Positions 53,579 through 64,000 of a stretch of DNA of 64,000 nucleotides are shown piece after piece. Where the stretch lies: the NCBI GenBank assembly GCA_947481575.1, contig CANKGV010000002.1, positions 122,880-186,879 of the forward strand, read 5' to 3'. The stretch is from Alphaproteobacteria bacterium. GTDB lineage: Bacteria > Pseudomonadota > Alphaproteobacteria > UBA2966 > CAIVPW01. The first letter of the stretch is position 1. The number at the start of each line of letters is the position of its first letter. The notes beneath the pieces are model-generated. The model was not told the origin of the DNA. It saw only the letters and a list, made by a program, of their open reading frames with translations, and ran no database searches. A program made the translations under genes and the position numbers.

Positions 53579-53999
53579 GCTTTCCGCCGCGAATCCGGCC
53601 GTTCTGCCCCGGGGGGACCGCTCGTACGAGCGGGGCGGGGTGGGCGGCCGGGCCTGTTTCCTAAGTCCGTTCCGGCCGGGTAACAAAAATTAAGGAAAGC
53701 TTCGCGGGTTTCCGTTAGAATCCCGCCCTGGGTGGCCGATTCCCGGCCGCCCACCAGTGCGCAGGACGAGCTGCGCCAAAACCGCCACAGGCGGCGCGGA
53801 CTTGATCATGGTGCGGAGCGTCAACACGACACGCGACGCCGGGGCTTCCGGATTCGGGGCTCTGTGCGGATTCGTGCGTGCGTTCCGTCCTGCCGCGCTC
53901 CTTCGACTTAGCCGCCCCTGAGCGCCATCGGCGAACCACGCCGGCTTGCGTTTGGGGGACGCCTGAACAGGGATCAACGCTAGGATTTCGAAGGATCAC
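53579..53999 (+). other. Long intergenic leader between ilvC and leuA
   Basis: This 421-base gap has no convincing gene. It holds a perfect 16-base palindrome, CCGCTCGTACGAGCGG (53618-53633), just after ilvC, which may act in termination. TAGAAT (53716-53721) is a possible -10 with no good -35. A 37-codon frame (53808-53921) would encode a peptide ending AALLRLSRP, with three leucine codons near its stop. The length suggests a regulated leuA leader, but I cannot fold it into a clear attenuator by eye. Confidence 0.4.
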
Positions 54000-56709
<2,710 letters not shown>

Positions 56710-56778
56710 CGGATACCGGATTGGGCGACCGGGGTGCGTCTTTTCCCTGGTGGTTTTTAGTGGGAAGAGGAACCCATC

Positions 56779-57648
56779 GTGCGTGCCAGCGGTAGCCGGA
56801 TCGGGCGCATCGCCCTTCCGCTAAGGCTCCTAGCCCAGCGCTTTGCGCTGGCGATTTTGATCGGCGCCTCGGTCGTGCTGTTGATCATGGCCAAGGGAGG
56901 ATCGACGTCGCTGGCCGACGTGCGGGCGGCCGTGCTCGATATCGCCACGCCGGTGTTCGATGTCATTTCTCGTCCCGTTGCCGCCATCAACACGGCCGCC
57001 GACGAAATCGTCTCCATCGCTCTCGTCTACCAAGAAAACGAGCGTCTAAAGCAGGAGAACGAACGTCTCCAGGGCTGGCAGGCCAACGCCCGCAAGCTGG
57101 AACAAGAGAATGCAGCGATGCGGGCGCTGGTGCATGCGCGTCCCGATCCGGGTGTTAGTTATGTATCCGGTCGCGTGATCGCGGACTCCGGCGGGCCATT
57201 CGTCCGCACGGTGATCATCAATGCCGGCGAGGGCGACGGTGTCCGCAAGGGCGAAGCGGCCGTCAGTGGCGACGGCCTGGTCGGCCGCGTGGTCGAACTC
57301 GGTACGCGCTCCGCCCGCATCCTGCTGCTCACTGACCTGAACTCGCGGGTTCCGGTGATCGTTGAATCCTCCCGCTACCGGGCGATCTTGGAAGGCGACA
57401 ACTCCGAAACGATGAAGCTCACGTTCGTTACGCCGTCTGACGAAGTCCGGGTCGGCGACCGTATTGTCACGTCGGGCTCCGGCGGGTTGTTTCCGGCGGG
57501 CCTGCCGATTGGCGTGGTCACTTCGATCGACAAGAACGGCGCAGCGGTAACGCCGTTCGTCCGCTTCGACCGCCTCGAATACCTGCGCGTCCTGCGGTAC
57601 GACTTCCCCGGCATCGACGCAGCTCAAGCGCCAGCAGCCAAGAAATGA
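56779..57648 (+). CDS. mreC: Rod-shape protein MreC
   Basis: MreC is a bitopic periplasmic scaffold of the elongasome. The 289-residue product has a basic N-terminus, one membrane segment (FALAILIGASVVLLIMAK), a coiled coil (ENERLKQENERLQGWQANARKLEQENAAMRALV) and the beta-domain (YVSGRVIADSGGPFVRTVIINAGEGDGV, LVGRVVELG, LLLTDLNSRVPVIVE). The GTG start has GAGGAA upstream. The stop overlaps mreD as ATGA. Confidence 0.95.
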   Translation: MRASGSRIGRIALPLRLLAQRFALAILIGASVVLLIMAKGGSTSLADVRAAVLDIATPVFDVISRPVAAINTAADEIVSIALVYQENERLKQENERLQGWQANARKLEQENAAMRALVHARPDPGVSYVSGRVIADSGGPFVRTVIINAGEGDGVRKGEAAVSGDGLVGRVVELGTRSARILLLTDLNSRVPVIVESSRYRAILEGDNSETMKLTFVTPSDEVRVGDRIVTSGSGGLFPAGLPIGVVTSIDKNGAAVTPFVRFDRLEYLRVLRYDFPGIDAAQAPAAKK

Positions 57649-58166
57649 ACCCGGCGCTCGCGCGCTCGCTCTTGTTTGTTCGCGGCATGGTGCCGACGGC
57701 TACGACGATCGCCGCCGTCATGCTGTCGTCGGTTCCGATCGGTATCCCGTACTACAGCGCCGTCACGCCGTTCTTCCCGCTGATCGCGGTATTCTATTGG
57801 AGCATCTACCGGCCCGAACTCCTCCCGGCCATGACCGTATTCGTCGCGGGCGTTTTGTTCGACATTTTCACCGGCGGCCCGATGGGCTTGATCGCTCTGA
57901 TCCTGCTTGCCGTTCACGGCATCGCTGCATCGCAGCGCAGGATCCTTTTGGGTCAGTCATTCTGGGTCGAATGGGCCGGGTTCACTCTGGTCGCTGCCGG
58001 CGCGGCAGCGGTGGGCTGGGTGCTGTCGTGCGGCTTTCAGTTCGCATTCCTGCCGCCGGCCCAATTTGCCATCCAGGCCGCGTTGACGGCTGCTCTCTAC
58101 CCGGCCGGCTCGTGGCTGTTGGGGCGTGCAGCGCGCGCGGCACGGCCCATTGGCGTGGTGGCCTGA
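57645..58166 (+). CDS. mreD: Rod-shape protein MreD
   Basis: MreD is a polytopic inner-membrane elongasome protein. The 173-residue product has about five hydrophobic segments and the family motif IAVFYWSIYRPELLPAMTVFVAGVLFDIFTGGPMGL. The ATG overlaps the mreC stop. The mrdA ATG follows the stop after 3 bases. Sequence is divergent, as is usual for MreD, so recognition rests on this motif and on context. Confidence 0.93.
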   Translation: MNPALARSLLFVRGMVPTATTIAAVMLSSVPIGIPYYSAVTPFFPLIAVFYWSIYRPELLPAMTVFVAGVLFDIFTGGPMGLIALILLAVHGIAASQRRILLGQSFWVEWAGFTLVAAGAAAVGWVLSCGFQFAFLPPAQFAIQAALTAALYPAGSWLLGRAARAARPIGVVA

Positions 58167-58169
58167 GCC

Positions 58170-60086
58170 ATGGAGCGGCAACGCGAGCAAGGCCGATACA
58201 AGACGTTCGTGCGCCGCACGGTGTTGGTGGGTGGAGCGCAGACCGCACTGCTCAGCATCCTGGTCGGGCGCCTGTACTACTTGCAGGTGGTGCGCTCCGA
58301 GCAGTACCGCATGCTCGCCGACGAGAATCGCATCAGCTTGCGCCTGCTGGCGCCACCACGTGGGTTCATCCTCGACCGCAACGGCGACACGCTCGCCGGC
58401 AATAGCCAGAACTACCGGATTCTGCTGGTTCCCGAGCAGACCAAGACGCCGGGGATGACGACGAAGCAATCGGTCGACCGGACGCTCCAAGACCTCGCGA
58501 AAGTAATTCCGCTGGCTGACTACGAGCGCCAGAGAATCTTGCGCGAAGTTGGCCGCAAGCGCGAATTCCTTCCCATTACGGTCGCCGAAAATGTCACCTG
58601 GGAGGACTTCAGCCGCATCAACGTCAACGCGCCGGACTTGCCGGGGATCGTGCCCGATGTCGGCGAAACCCGGAACTATCCGCTCGGTCCCACCCTGGCC
58701 CACGTGGTCGGTTACGTGGCCGCGGTGGCGGACGGCGACGTGATCGACGACCCCGTGCTGGAACTGCCTGGGTTCAAGATTGGCCGCGCCGGCATCGAGC
58801 GCTCGTCGGACCTGATGCTGCGCGGCAAGGCCGGCACCAGCCATGTCGAGGTCAACGCCCACGGCCGTGTCATCCGCGAGCTGGACCGCCTGGAAGGCCG
58901 CCAAGGCCAGGACGTATTCCTAACCATCGACGGGCCGCTGCAGCAGTTCGTAACCGACCGGCTTGGGGCGGAAGCCGCCAGCGCCGTAGTGATGGACGTG
59001 GTGACCGGCGACATCCTGGCGATGGCCTCCACGCCATCGTTCGATCCGATCAACTTCACCTACGGCCTCAGTAAGGACCAATGGGACGCACTGGTAACCA
59101 ACCAGCGTAAACCGCTCATCAACAAGGCCGTCAGCGGCCAGTATCCGCCGGGCTCGACGTTCAAGCCGATGGTTGCGTTGGCGGCCCTCGAGTCGAACGT
59201 CGTAGGGTCCGACCATAAGGTGTTTTGCCCCGGGCAAATGGAACTCGGCGATCGCATCTTCCACTGCTGGAAGAAGGGCGGGCACGGCAACCTCGACATG
59301 GCCGGCGCGCTCGAGCAGTCGTGCGACGTGTATTTCTACGACATCGCCCGCCGCATCGGCATCGACCGTATCGCCGAGATGGCCAAGCGCTTTGGCCTTG
59401 GCACGGCGCCCAATCTTGGTCTCGGTACGGAACGGCCGGGGCTAATTCCGACCCGCGAATGGAAGCAATCCAAACTCGGACAGAGCTGGCAGGCCGGCGA
59501 GACCTTGATCGCTGGGATCGGGCAGGGCTTCATCACTGCTACGCCACTTCAGCTCGCTCGCATGTGCGCGCAACTAGCCAACGGTGGGAAACAGGTTACG
59601 CCGCGCTTGGTGCTGCCGCCCGACGACGATGGGCGGGTTGGCACTCCTACGTTGGATACGGCTGATCAGGCCAAGCCGCTGGTTTTGCCGCAGAACCTGG
59701 CGGTCGTGCACGAAGGCATGTTTCGCGTCGTGAACAGCTCGCGCGGTACCGCCTATGCGGCGCGCATCGTACAAAAAGGCCTGGAGATGGCGGGCAAGAG
59801 CGGAACCAGCCAGGTCAAAGGCATCACGCTCGCGGAGCGTGAAGAAGGCCTGCCCAACATCAATAACGTCCCGTGGGAGGAGCGCGAACACGCGGTGTTC
59901 ATCGCGTTCGCCCCGGTCGGCAATCCTCGCTACGCCATTGCGGTTCTGGTGGAGCACGGCGGCGGCGGCTCCTCGGTATCGGGCCCGATCGCGCGCGACG
60001 TGCTACGCGAAGTCCAGCGCCGCGACCCAGCGCGCAAGGGCCGCAAGCAACTCGCCGGCGATAATCCGCCGGGTGCGCGGGGGTAG
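58170..60086 (+). CDS. mrdA: Penicillin-binding protein 2, elongation transpeptidase
   Basis: PBP2 cross-links peptidoglycan during side-wall growth with RodA. The 638-residue product has an N-terminal membrane anchor (VLVGGAQTALLSILVGRLYYLQ), the pedestal domain (GFILDRNGDTLAGN), and the transpeptidase domain. Active-site motifs are SxxK in PPGSTFKPM, SxN-type SCD in EQSCDVYFYD, and KSG in AGKSGTSQV. RodA follows after 2 bases. Confidence 0.96.
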   Translation: MERQREQGRYKTFVRRTVLVGGAQTALLSILVGRLYYLQVVRSEQYRMLADENRISLRLLAPPRGFILDRNGDTLAGNSQNYRILLVPEQTKTPGMTTKQSVDRTLQDLAKVIPLADYERQRILREVGRKREFLPITVAENVTWEDFSRINVNAPDLPGIVPDVGETRNYPLGPTLAHVVGYVAAVADGDVIDDPVLELPGFKIGRAGIERSSDLMLRGKAGTSHVEVNAHGRVIRELDRLEGRQGQDVFLTIDGPLQQFVTDRLGAEAASAVVMDVVTGDILAMASTPSFDPINFTYGLSKDQWDALVTNQRKPLINKAVSGQYPPGSTFKPMVALAALESNVVGSDHKVFCPGQMELGDRIFHCWKKGGHGNLDMAGALEQSCDVYFYDIARRIGIDRIAEMAKRFGLGTAPNLGLGTERPGLIPTREWKQSKLGQSWQAGETLIAGIGQGFITATPLQLARMCAQLANGGKQVTPRLVLPPDDDGRVGTPTLDTADQAKPLVLPQNLAVVHEGMFRVVNSSRGTAYAARIVQKGLEMAGKSGTSQVKGITLAEREEGLPNINNVPWEEREHAVFIAFAPVGNPRYAIAVLVEHGGGGSSVSGPIARDVLREVQRRDPARKGRKQLAGDNPPGARG

Positions 60087-60088
60087 GC

Positions 60089-61249
60089 ATGAGCCTGGAA
60101 CTATCCAGCTCCCGCCTGTCCAAGGTCGAGCTGTCATTCGGGCAGAAGGTAGCGAGCCTCAACTGGGGCCTGATCATTCTGATCTGTGGCACCGTCGGAT
60201 TCGGCATCGCCGTTCTCTACTCGCTGGCCGAGGGCTCCACCTCCACCTGGGTACAGCAGCAATCGATCCGGTTTGCCATCGGGTTCACCCTGATGATTGC
60301 GATCGCATTGATCGACGTGCGGTTTTGGCTCCGCGTTGCCTACATTGCCTACGGATTCGCCATCGTTGCCCTGCTCGCCGTGGAGGCAGCCGGCATCATC
60401 GGCAAGGGTGCCCAGCGCTGGGTGGATATCGGCATCATCACCTTTCAGCCATCGGAGCTGATGAAGATCGCGCTGGTGATGGCGCTGGCCCGCTTCTTCC
60501 ATGAACATACGTTGGAAGAGGCACAAAAGGTACGCACGCTTGCGGTGCCTGCGCTGCTGATTCTCGTGCCGGCAGCCCTTGTGTTGCAGCAACCGGACCT
60601 GGGCACGGCGGCGATGCTACTGCTGGTCGGTGGCGCGATTCTGTTGTTGGTTGGGGTCAAGCTCCGCTGGTTCGCTCTGCTCATCGCGCTCGGCGCTGGG
60701 GCCCTACCGTTCGGCTGGAACTTCCTGCACGACTACCAGAAGGACCGCATCCTTACGTTTATGGATCCGGAGCGCGATCCGCTGGGCGCGGGCTATCACA
60801 TCCTGCAGTCCAAGATCGCCTTGGGCTCGGGCGGCGTGTTCGGCCGTGGCTATATGGAAGGCACACAGAGCCACCTGAACTTCCTGCCTGAAATGCAGAC
60901 CGACTTCATCTTCACCACCTTGGCCGAGGAATTCGGGCTGGTCGGCGCCCTGGTGCTAATCGGCCTGTACGTGCTTCTGATTGCCTACGGCGCCGCCATA
61001 GCGCTTCGGTCGCGCAACCATTTCGGACGGATTCTAGCGGCCGGAATCACGTCGATGTTCTTCTGCTACGTGTTCATCAACATCGCGATGGTGACCGGGG
61101 TTCTGCCCGTCGTGGGCGTGCCGCTACCGCTCATTTCCTACGGCGGCACCGCCCTGGTGACCCTCATGTGCGGGTTCGGATTGGTGATCAGCGTCTACGT
61201 CCACCGGGACATCCGTATCCCGCGGCGCCCGGGCGGCCCGGTCGCCTGA
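60089..61249 (+). CDS. rodA: SEDS peptidoglycan glycosyltransferase RodA
   Basis: RodA polymerises glycan strands from lipid II in the elongasome. The 386-residue product has about ten membrane segments and the SEDS motifs: GAQRWVDIGIITFQPSELMKIALV, QQPDLGTAAMLLLVGGAILL, TQSHLNFLPEMQTDFIFTTLAEEFG (with the catalytic-region aspartate), and GVLPVVGVPLPLISYGGTALVTLM. It is the last gene of the mre-mrd operon. Confidence 0.97.
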   Translation: MSLELSSSRLSKVELSFGQKVASLNWGLIILICGTVGFGIAVLYSLAEGSTSTWVQQQSIRFAIGFTLMIAIALIDVRFWLRVAYIAYGFAIVALLAVEAAGIIGKGAQRWVDIGIITFQPSELMKIALVMALARFFHEHTLEEAQKVRTLAVPALLILVPAALVLQQPDLGTAAMLLLVGGAILLLVGVKLRWFALLIALGAGALPFGWNFLHDYQKDRILTFMDPERDPLGAGYHILQSKIALGSGGVFGRGYMEGTQSHLNFLPEMQTDFIFTTLAEEFGLVGALVLIGLYVLLIAYGAAIALRSRNHFGRILAAGITSMFFCYVFINIAMVTGVLPVVGVPLPLISYGGTALVTLMCGFGLVISVYVHRDIRIPRRPGGPVA

Positions 61250-61304
61250 ATACCCCTACTTCCGGCACCCCCGCATAAGCCTTCCCCTTCTGCGCCGGGC
61301 TTGG

Positions 61305-61310
61305 TATATC
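61305..61310 (+). promoter_or_regulatory. Predicted -10 element of the tRNA-Lys gene
   Basis: TATATC preceded by TTGG lies ten bases before the first base of the tRNA, the usual distance for a short stable-RNA leader. The -35 region is poorly conserved. Confidence 0.4.
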
Positions 61311-61320
61311 CCCGCCGCAC

Positions 61321-61396
<76 letters not shown>

Positions 61397-61404
61397 ATGA
61401 AATC

Positions 61405-61434
61405 AATGGCTTAGGCGGAAACGCCTAGGCCATT
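61405..61434 (+). terminator. Stem-loop after tRNA-Lys
   Basis: AATGGCTTAGGCG (61405-61417) pairs with CGCCTAGGCCATT (61422-61434) around GAAA, 13 pairs with a single G-U. It begins 8 bases after the tRNA CCA and is followed by TTCATTTC, so it probably terminates the tRNA transcript. Confidence 0.75.
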
Positions 61435-61442
61435 GTTCATTT

Positions 61443-61463
61443 CGGGGGCACACCGGGGGCACA
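61443..61463. repeat. Tandem CGGGGGCACA repeat
   Basis: Two exact copies of CGGGGGCACA (61443-61452 and 61454-61463) separated by one base lie between the tRNA terminator and the GIY-YIG gene. The position beside a tRNA 3' end makes a recombination scar possible. Confidence 0.6.
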
Positions 61464-61511
61464 ATTGATGCTCGCTTGGCTTTACGTGGCCCTCTCTCAC
61501 CATCACCAACC

Positions 61512-61805
61512 GTGAACTGCTACGTCTACGTCCTCGGCACCAACGCCGACCACGACCCGCGCACCTACGTCGGCTGGACGACCGACCTTGCCCGGCGCCT
61601 GGAAGAGCACAACGCCGGAACGGGCGCGAAATCTACGCGTGGTCGGGCCTGGGCTCTGCTCTACGCAGAACGATACCAGACACGCGGAGAGGCCATGAGC
61701 CGCGAATGGCATCTGAAGCGCGACCGGGCGTTCCGGAAGGCGCTGCGCGGCTACTTCACTCCCGGAAGACGCCGTTACCAGTGCATCGGGCAATCCCGCG
61801 CGTAG
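61512..61805 (+). CDS. GIY-YIG domain nuclease-like protein
   Basis: The 97-residue product is a stand-alone GIY-YIG domain (UPF0213/YhbQ-like). It begins CYVYVLGTN, the second strand reads RTYVGWTTDLARRLEEHNAGTGAKSTRGR, and the helix REWHLKRDRAFRKAL carries the usual glutamate and arginine. Catalytic Tyr, Arg and Glu positions look intact. The GTG start fits the domain boundary; an in-frame TTG at 61476 adds a non-conserved leader. Its last 31 bases overlap the 3' end of the convergent protease-SBP gene. Confidence 0.85.
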   Translation: MNCYVYVLGTNADHDPRTYVGWTTDLARRLEEHNAGTGAKSTRGRAWALLYAERYQTRGEAMSREWHLKRDRAFRKALRGYFTPGRRRYQCIGQSRA

Positions 61806-63571
61806 GGGTCGGCGCTATCGCGATACACGATGGAGACGATCTTGGAGCTAAAGGTGCCGTCGGCGGCCCTTACCACTTCGTTCAGATAGAAATCCTGAAC
61901 CGGAAACTGGTTCTGGCCGAACTTGAACCCGCCGCGCACCGACGGGAACGCCGCCTTGCGCAACGCGGCCCGGACCGCATCCATATTGGTGACGTCGCCC
62001 TTCACTGCTTCTACCGCGCTGCGAATCAGCAGCGCCGAGTCGTACGCCTGGGCCGCATAGAACGACGGAGTGCGGCCGAACTTGGCGCGGAAGTCGGCAA
62101 CGAACTTGGCGTTGGCCGGATTGTCGAGATCCGCCGCCCAAGACTGGGTGAACCGCGAGCCGGTCACCAACGGCCCGATCTGCGGCAGATTGAGCGCGTC
62201 GATGCTGAAGGTGGAATAGAGCGGAATACGGCCGAGCAGTCCGGCGGCGGCGTATTGGGTGAAGAACTGTGTGCCGTAGTTGCCGGGGAAGAACACCCAC
62301 ACGGCTTCCGGGTTGGCGGCGCGAATCTTCGCCAACTCTGCGGAGAAATCGAGTTGCTCGGGGATTTGGGTCAGGTCGGTGGCGACGACGGTGCCCTTGA
62401 AGCTGCGCTCCAGGCCCGAAATCATGTTCTTGCCAGTGGCGTAGTTCGGCGCCAGCACGTACAGGTTCTTCACCCCGATACGGTTCAGCACCTCGCCCAT
62501 CGCCATCGGTGTCTGGTCGTTCTGCCACGAGGCCGAGAAAAAGTTCGCTTTGCACTGGGCGCCCGCCAGTTCCGCTGGGCCCGCATTGGCGCTGATGACG
62601 AACACGTTGTTGTCCACCGCCGCCGGTGCAGAGGCCAACAGCACGTTCGGCCAGATGAAGCCGGTCACGAACTTGGCGTGTTCCTGCTGCACCAAGCGCT
62701 GGGTCTTTTGCAACCCTACTGCCGGGTCTTGTGCGTCGTCTTCGTAGACGACCCTGATCGCCTGGCCGCCCATCTTGCCGCCCATACCGTTGAGCGCGAG
62801 TTCGAACGCGTCCTTCATGTCCTGGCCGATTACGGCTGCACCGCCGCTGAACGTGCTGACAAAACCGATGGTGATCCCCTCGTTCTTGCCCTGGGGGGCT
62901 GCTCGTGGTGCTGCAGCGACTTGAGCGCCCGCCGGCGCAGGGAGCTGCCGCAGGAGCGCAATGAGATGCGCGCTGGACACCGCGAAGTTCAGGTTCTGCG
63001 CTTCGGTAATGCCGCCCTGAAGTACACCTATGACCTCACCCTGTTCGTTCAGGATCGGACCGCCGCTGCTGCCGTGCGAGACCGGCGCTGAGATTTGTAG
63101 TTTCGTCACGCCGCCAGCAACGCGCGGCCCGCTGTACAGCCCGTCGGTGATCGTCCACGACAACCCCTCCGGATTGCCGAGCGCATACACGCGCGAACCG
63201 ACTTCAAGCCTGCTCGGATCGACAACCTTCAGCGATGGCGCGTTGCCGGTGTTGAACCCGATGATCATCAAGTCGTGGGTCGGATCGCTCAGCAGCACCG
63301 TGACTGGCGCGTAGGTCTTGCTGTTCGGAAGTAGCGCGCGACCGACGGTATTCCGTGGCACCAAGTCTTCGATCAGGTGGTAGCTCGTAGCGACGACGTT
63401 TGGTGCCACAACAAAGCCGGTTCCGGCTGCGCCGGTGCGCCAGTTGTCGTCGGAGAACTCGAGCACGACGACCGAGGGTATGGCGAGTTTGAAGACCTCC
63501 GTTGCCTGCAGGGCAATCGCGGATGCCGATTGCAGTGTCAAGAGCATGACGATGGCAGCTAAGCGGCGCAC
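61775..63571 (-). CDS. Fusion of a trypsin-like serine protease with a type I periplasmic binding protein
   Basis: The 598-residue product has a signal peptide (RRLAAIVMLLTLQSASA) and then two domains. Residues about 25-210 form a trypsin/HtrA-like protease without PDZ: the triad is in VATSYHLIED (H65), SDPTHDLMII (D100) and SHGSSGGPIL (S169). Residues about 230-598 are a complete Leu/Ile/Val-binding-type (Peripla_BP_6) domain: EGITIGFVSTFSGGAAVIGQDMKDAFELALN, ASWQNDQTPMAMGEVL, LAPNYATGKNMISG. GAQCKAN and the C-terminal RDCPMHW hold its disulfide cysteines. GAGGGG is six bases before the GTG used; an ATG at 63598 adds nine residues. No permease or ATPase genes are nearby. Confidence 0.88.
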   Translation of the reverse strand: MRRLAAIVMLLTLQSASAIALQATEVFKLAIPSVVVLEFSDDNWRTGAAGTGFVVAPNVVATSYHLIEDLVPRNTVGRALLPNSKTYAPVTVLLSDPTHDLMIIGFNTGNAPSLKVVDPSRLEVGSRVYALGNPEGLSWTITDGLYSGPRVAGGVTKLQISAPVSHGSSGGPILNEQGEVIGVLQGGITEAQNLNFAVSSAHLIALLRQLPAPAGAQVAAAPRAAPQGKNEGITIGFVSTFSGGAAVIGQDMKDAFELALNGMGGKMGGQAIRVVYEDDAQDPAVGLQKTQRLVQQEHAKFVTGFIWPNVLLASAPAAVDNNVFVISANAGPAELAGAQCKANFFSASWQNDQTPMAMGEVLNRIGVKNLYVLAPNYATGKNMISGLERSFKGTVVATDLTQIPEQLDFSAELAKIRAANPEAVWVFFPGNYGTQFFTQYAAAGLLGRIPLYSTFSIDALNLPQIGPLVTGSRFTQSWAADLDNPANAKFVADFRAKFGRTPSFYAAQAYDSALLIRSAVEAVKGDVTNMDAVRAALRKAAFPSVRGGFKFGQNQFPVQDFYLNEVVRAADGTFSSKIVSIVYRDSADPYARDCPMHW

Positions 63572-63604
63572 TGGCTTCCCCTCGTCACTTTGTCGCATCT
63601 CGCT

Positions 63605-64000
63605 TCAGTTTCTAGGCGTTGCCACTGTCGGCTCGCCCAAGTACCTAACGTAAGCGGCAACCCAGTCTAGCGCGATGTCGTGCTGCGCCGACTGAAGTGT
63701 CACACGGCCCGCGCAAACTTCGGCGTGAAGGTAGTTCTCCAAGCGGTCCTTGGTGTGCGCGTTCCAGACGGTGCCTGTGTACGGCTCCGGCCAGAGGTTC
63801 GTGATCCTGTTCGATCCGCCGAGCTCGAGGCTGATTAGGTGATCGACTTCGCAGCCGCCGTCCACCGCGCAGTAGCCGGTGTGATTGCCGGTAAGCCCGT
63901 AGGATCGGTAGACGGGAATGTCCCGTTCGATGTTGAAATAGGAAGGCAGGCGTTGCTCGCCTTGAGCCGATAGGCTCGGGGTGTCTATTCCACGAAAGGA
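63605..64000 (-). CDS. HNH-endonuclease-like protein, C-terminal part (5' end beyond the window)
   Basis: On the minus strand the frame is open from the right edge to 63605 (131 codons seen). The visible part reads RDIPVYRSYGLTGNHTGYCAV, then CEVDHLISLELGGSNRITNLWPEPYTG, and WNAHTKDRLENYLHAEVCAGRVTLQSAQHDIALDWVAAY. The DH-L-LELGG-N--NLWPEP pattern is an HNH/ββα-metal-like signature found in small, often exported, uncharacterised proteobacterial proteins. The GTG at 63865 is internal. The stop lies 33 bases upstream of the protease-SBP GTG, so the two may be cotranscribed. Confidence 0.8.
   Translation of the reverse strand, partial: SFRGIDTPSLSAQGEQRLPSYFNIERDIPVYRSYGLTGNHTGYCAVDGGCEVDHLISLELGGSNRITNLWPEPYTGTVWNAHTKDRLENYLHAEVCAGRVTLQSAQHDIALDWVAAYVRYLGEPTVATPRN

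Noticed and set aside
61397..64000. Second copy of the tRNA-Lys 3' end that would mark an island boundary
   Set aside because: Looked for and not found inside the window; the island idea remains only an inference.

Overview
The window is a GC-rich, densely coded bacterial chromosome segment, and every line of evidence points to an alphaproteobacterium, most likely in or near Rhodospirillales. The order murC-murB-ddl-ftsQ-ftsA-ftsZ-lpxC-bamD-recN-ligA is the alphaproteobacterial form of the division and cell wall cluster. FtsZ has the long C-terminal linker of that class, SspB is of the alphaproteobacterial type, and the tmRNA gene is the circularly permuted two-piece form. GTG and TTG starts and 1-4 base stop/start overlaps are common.

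Layout. 1-6.6 kb: peptidoglycan precursor and divisome genes, closed by a strong terminator after ftsZ. 6.8-12.5 kb: lpxC (lipid A), bamD (outer membrane assembly), recN and ligA (DNA repair). 12.5-14.4 kb: a Tat-exported SoxC-like molybdenum sulfite dehydrogenase and a small mono-haem SoxD-like cytochrome c. 14.5-21 kb (minus): a TPR/glycosyltransferase-like protein, a phosphoketolase (xfp) plus acetate kinase (ackA) shunt, and a glycine-rich membrane protein. 21.1-22.9 kb: a PadR regulator with its membrane-protein partner and a perfect palindromic operator. 23-29 kb: exported thioredoxin-like protein, VOC protein, Xaa-Pro aminopeptidase, GGCT-like protein and a UvrD/PcrA helicase. 29-29.9 kb: a split YeeE/YedE sulfur transporter pair. 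29.9-33.8 kb: a TetR regulator divergent from an HlyD-ABC-permease exporter resembling E. coli ybiH/ybhGFSR. 33.9-38.4 kb: pirin and AsmA-like protein. 38.4-41.2 kb (minus): RHH protein, fumC, sspB, the two-piece tmRNA and an H1-like protein. 41.3-48 kb: thyX, mrp, hflK-hflC-DUF2065-degP and msrA. 48-55.6 kb: serB, miaA and the branched-chain amino acid genes ilvB-ilvN-ilvC-leuA. 55.7-61.2 kb: the rod-shape and elongation genes mreB-mreC-mreD-mrdA-rodA. 61.3-64 kb: tRNA-Lys(CTT), then an accessory-looking stretch with a GIY-YIG nuclease, an unusual serine protease/periplasmic-binding-protein fusion and an HNH-type protein that runs off the right edge.

How the genes work together. The two ends of the window encode complementary halves of envelope growth: septation (murCB-ddl-ftsQAZ) and elongation (mreBCD-PBP2-RodA). 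The middle holds several protein quality-control genes (SspB beside the tmRNA whose tag it would recognise, HflKC, DegP, MsrA) and scattered inorganic-sulfur genes (soxCD, YeeE/YedE, a SoxW/SoxS-like thioredoxin).

The most unusual items are the protease-SBP fusion at 61.8-63.6 kb, the permuted tmRNA hidden under a spurious reading frame next to sspB, and the palindromic operators at the PadR and TetR promoters. I saw no CRISPR array, insertion sequence or prophage.
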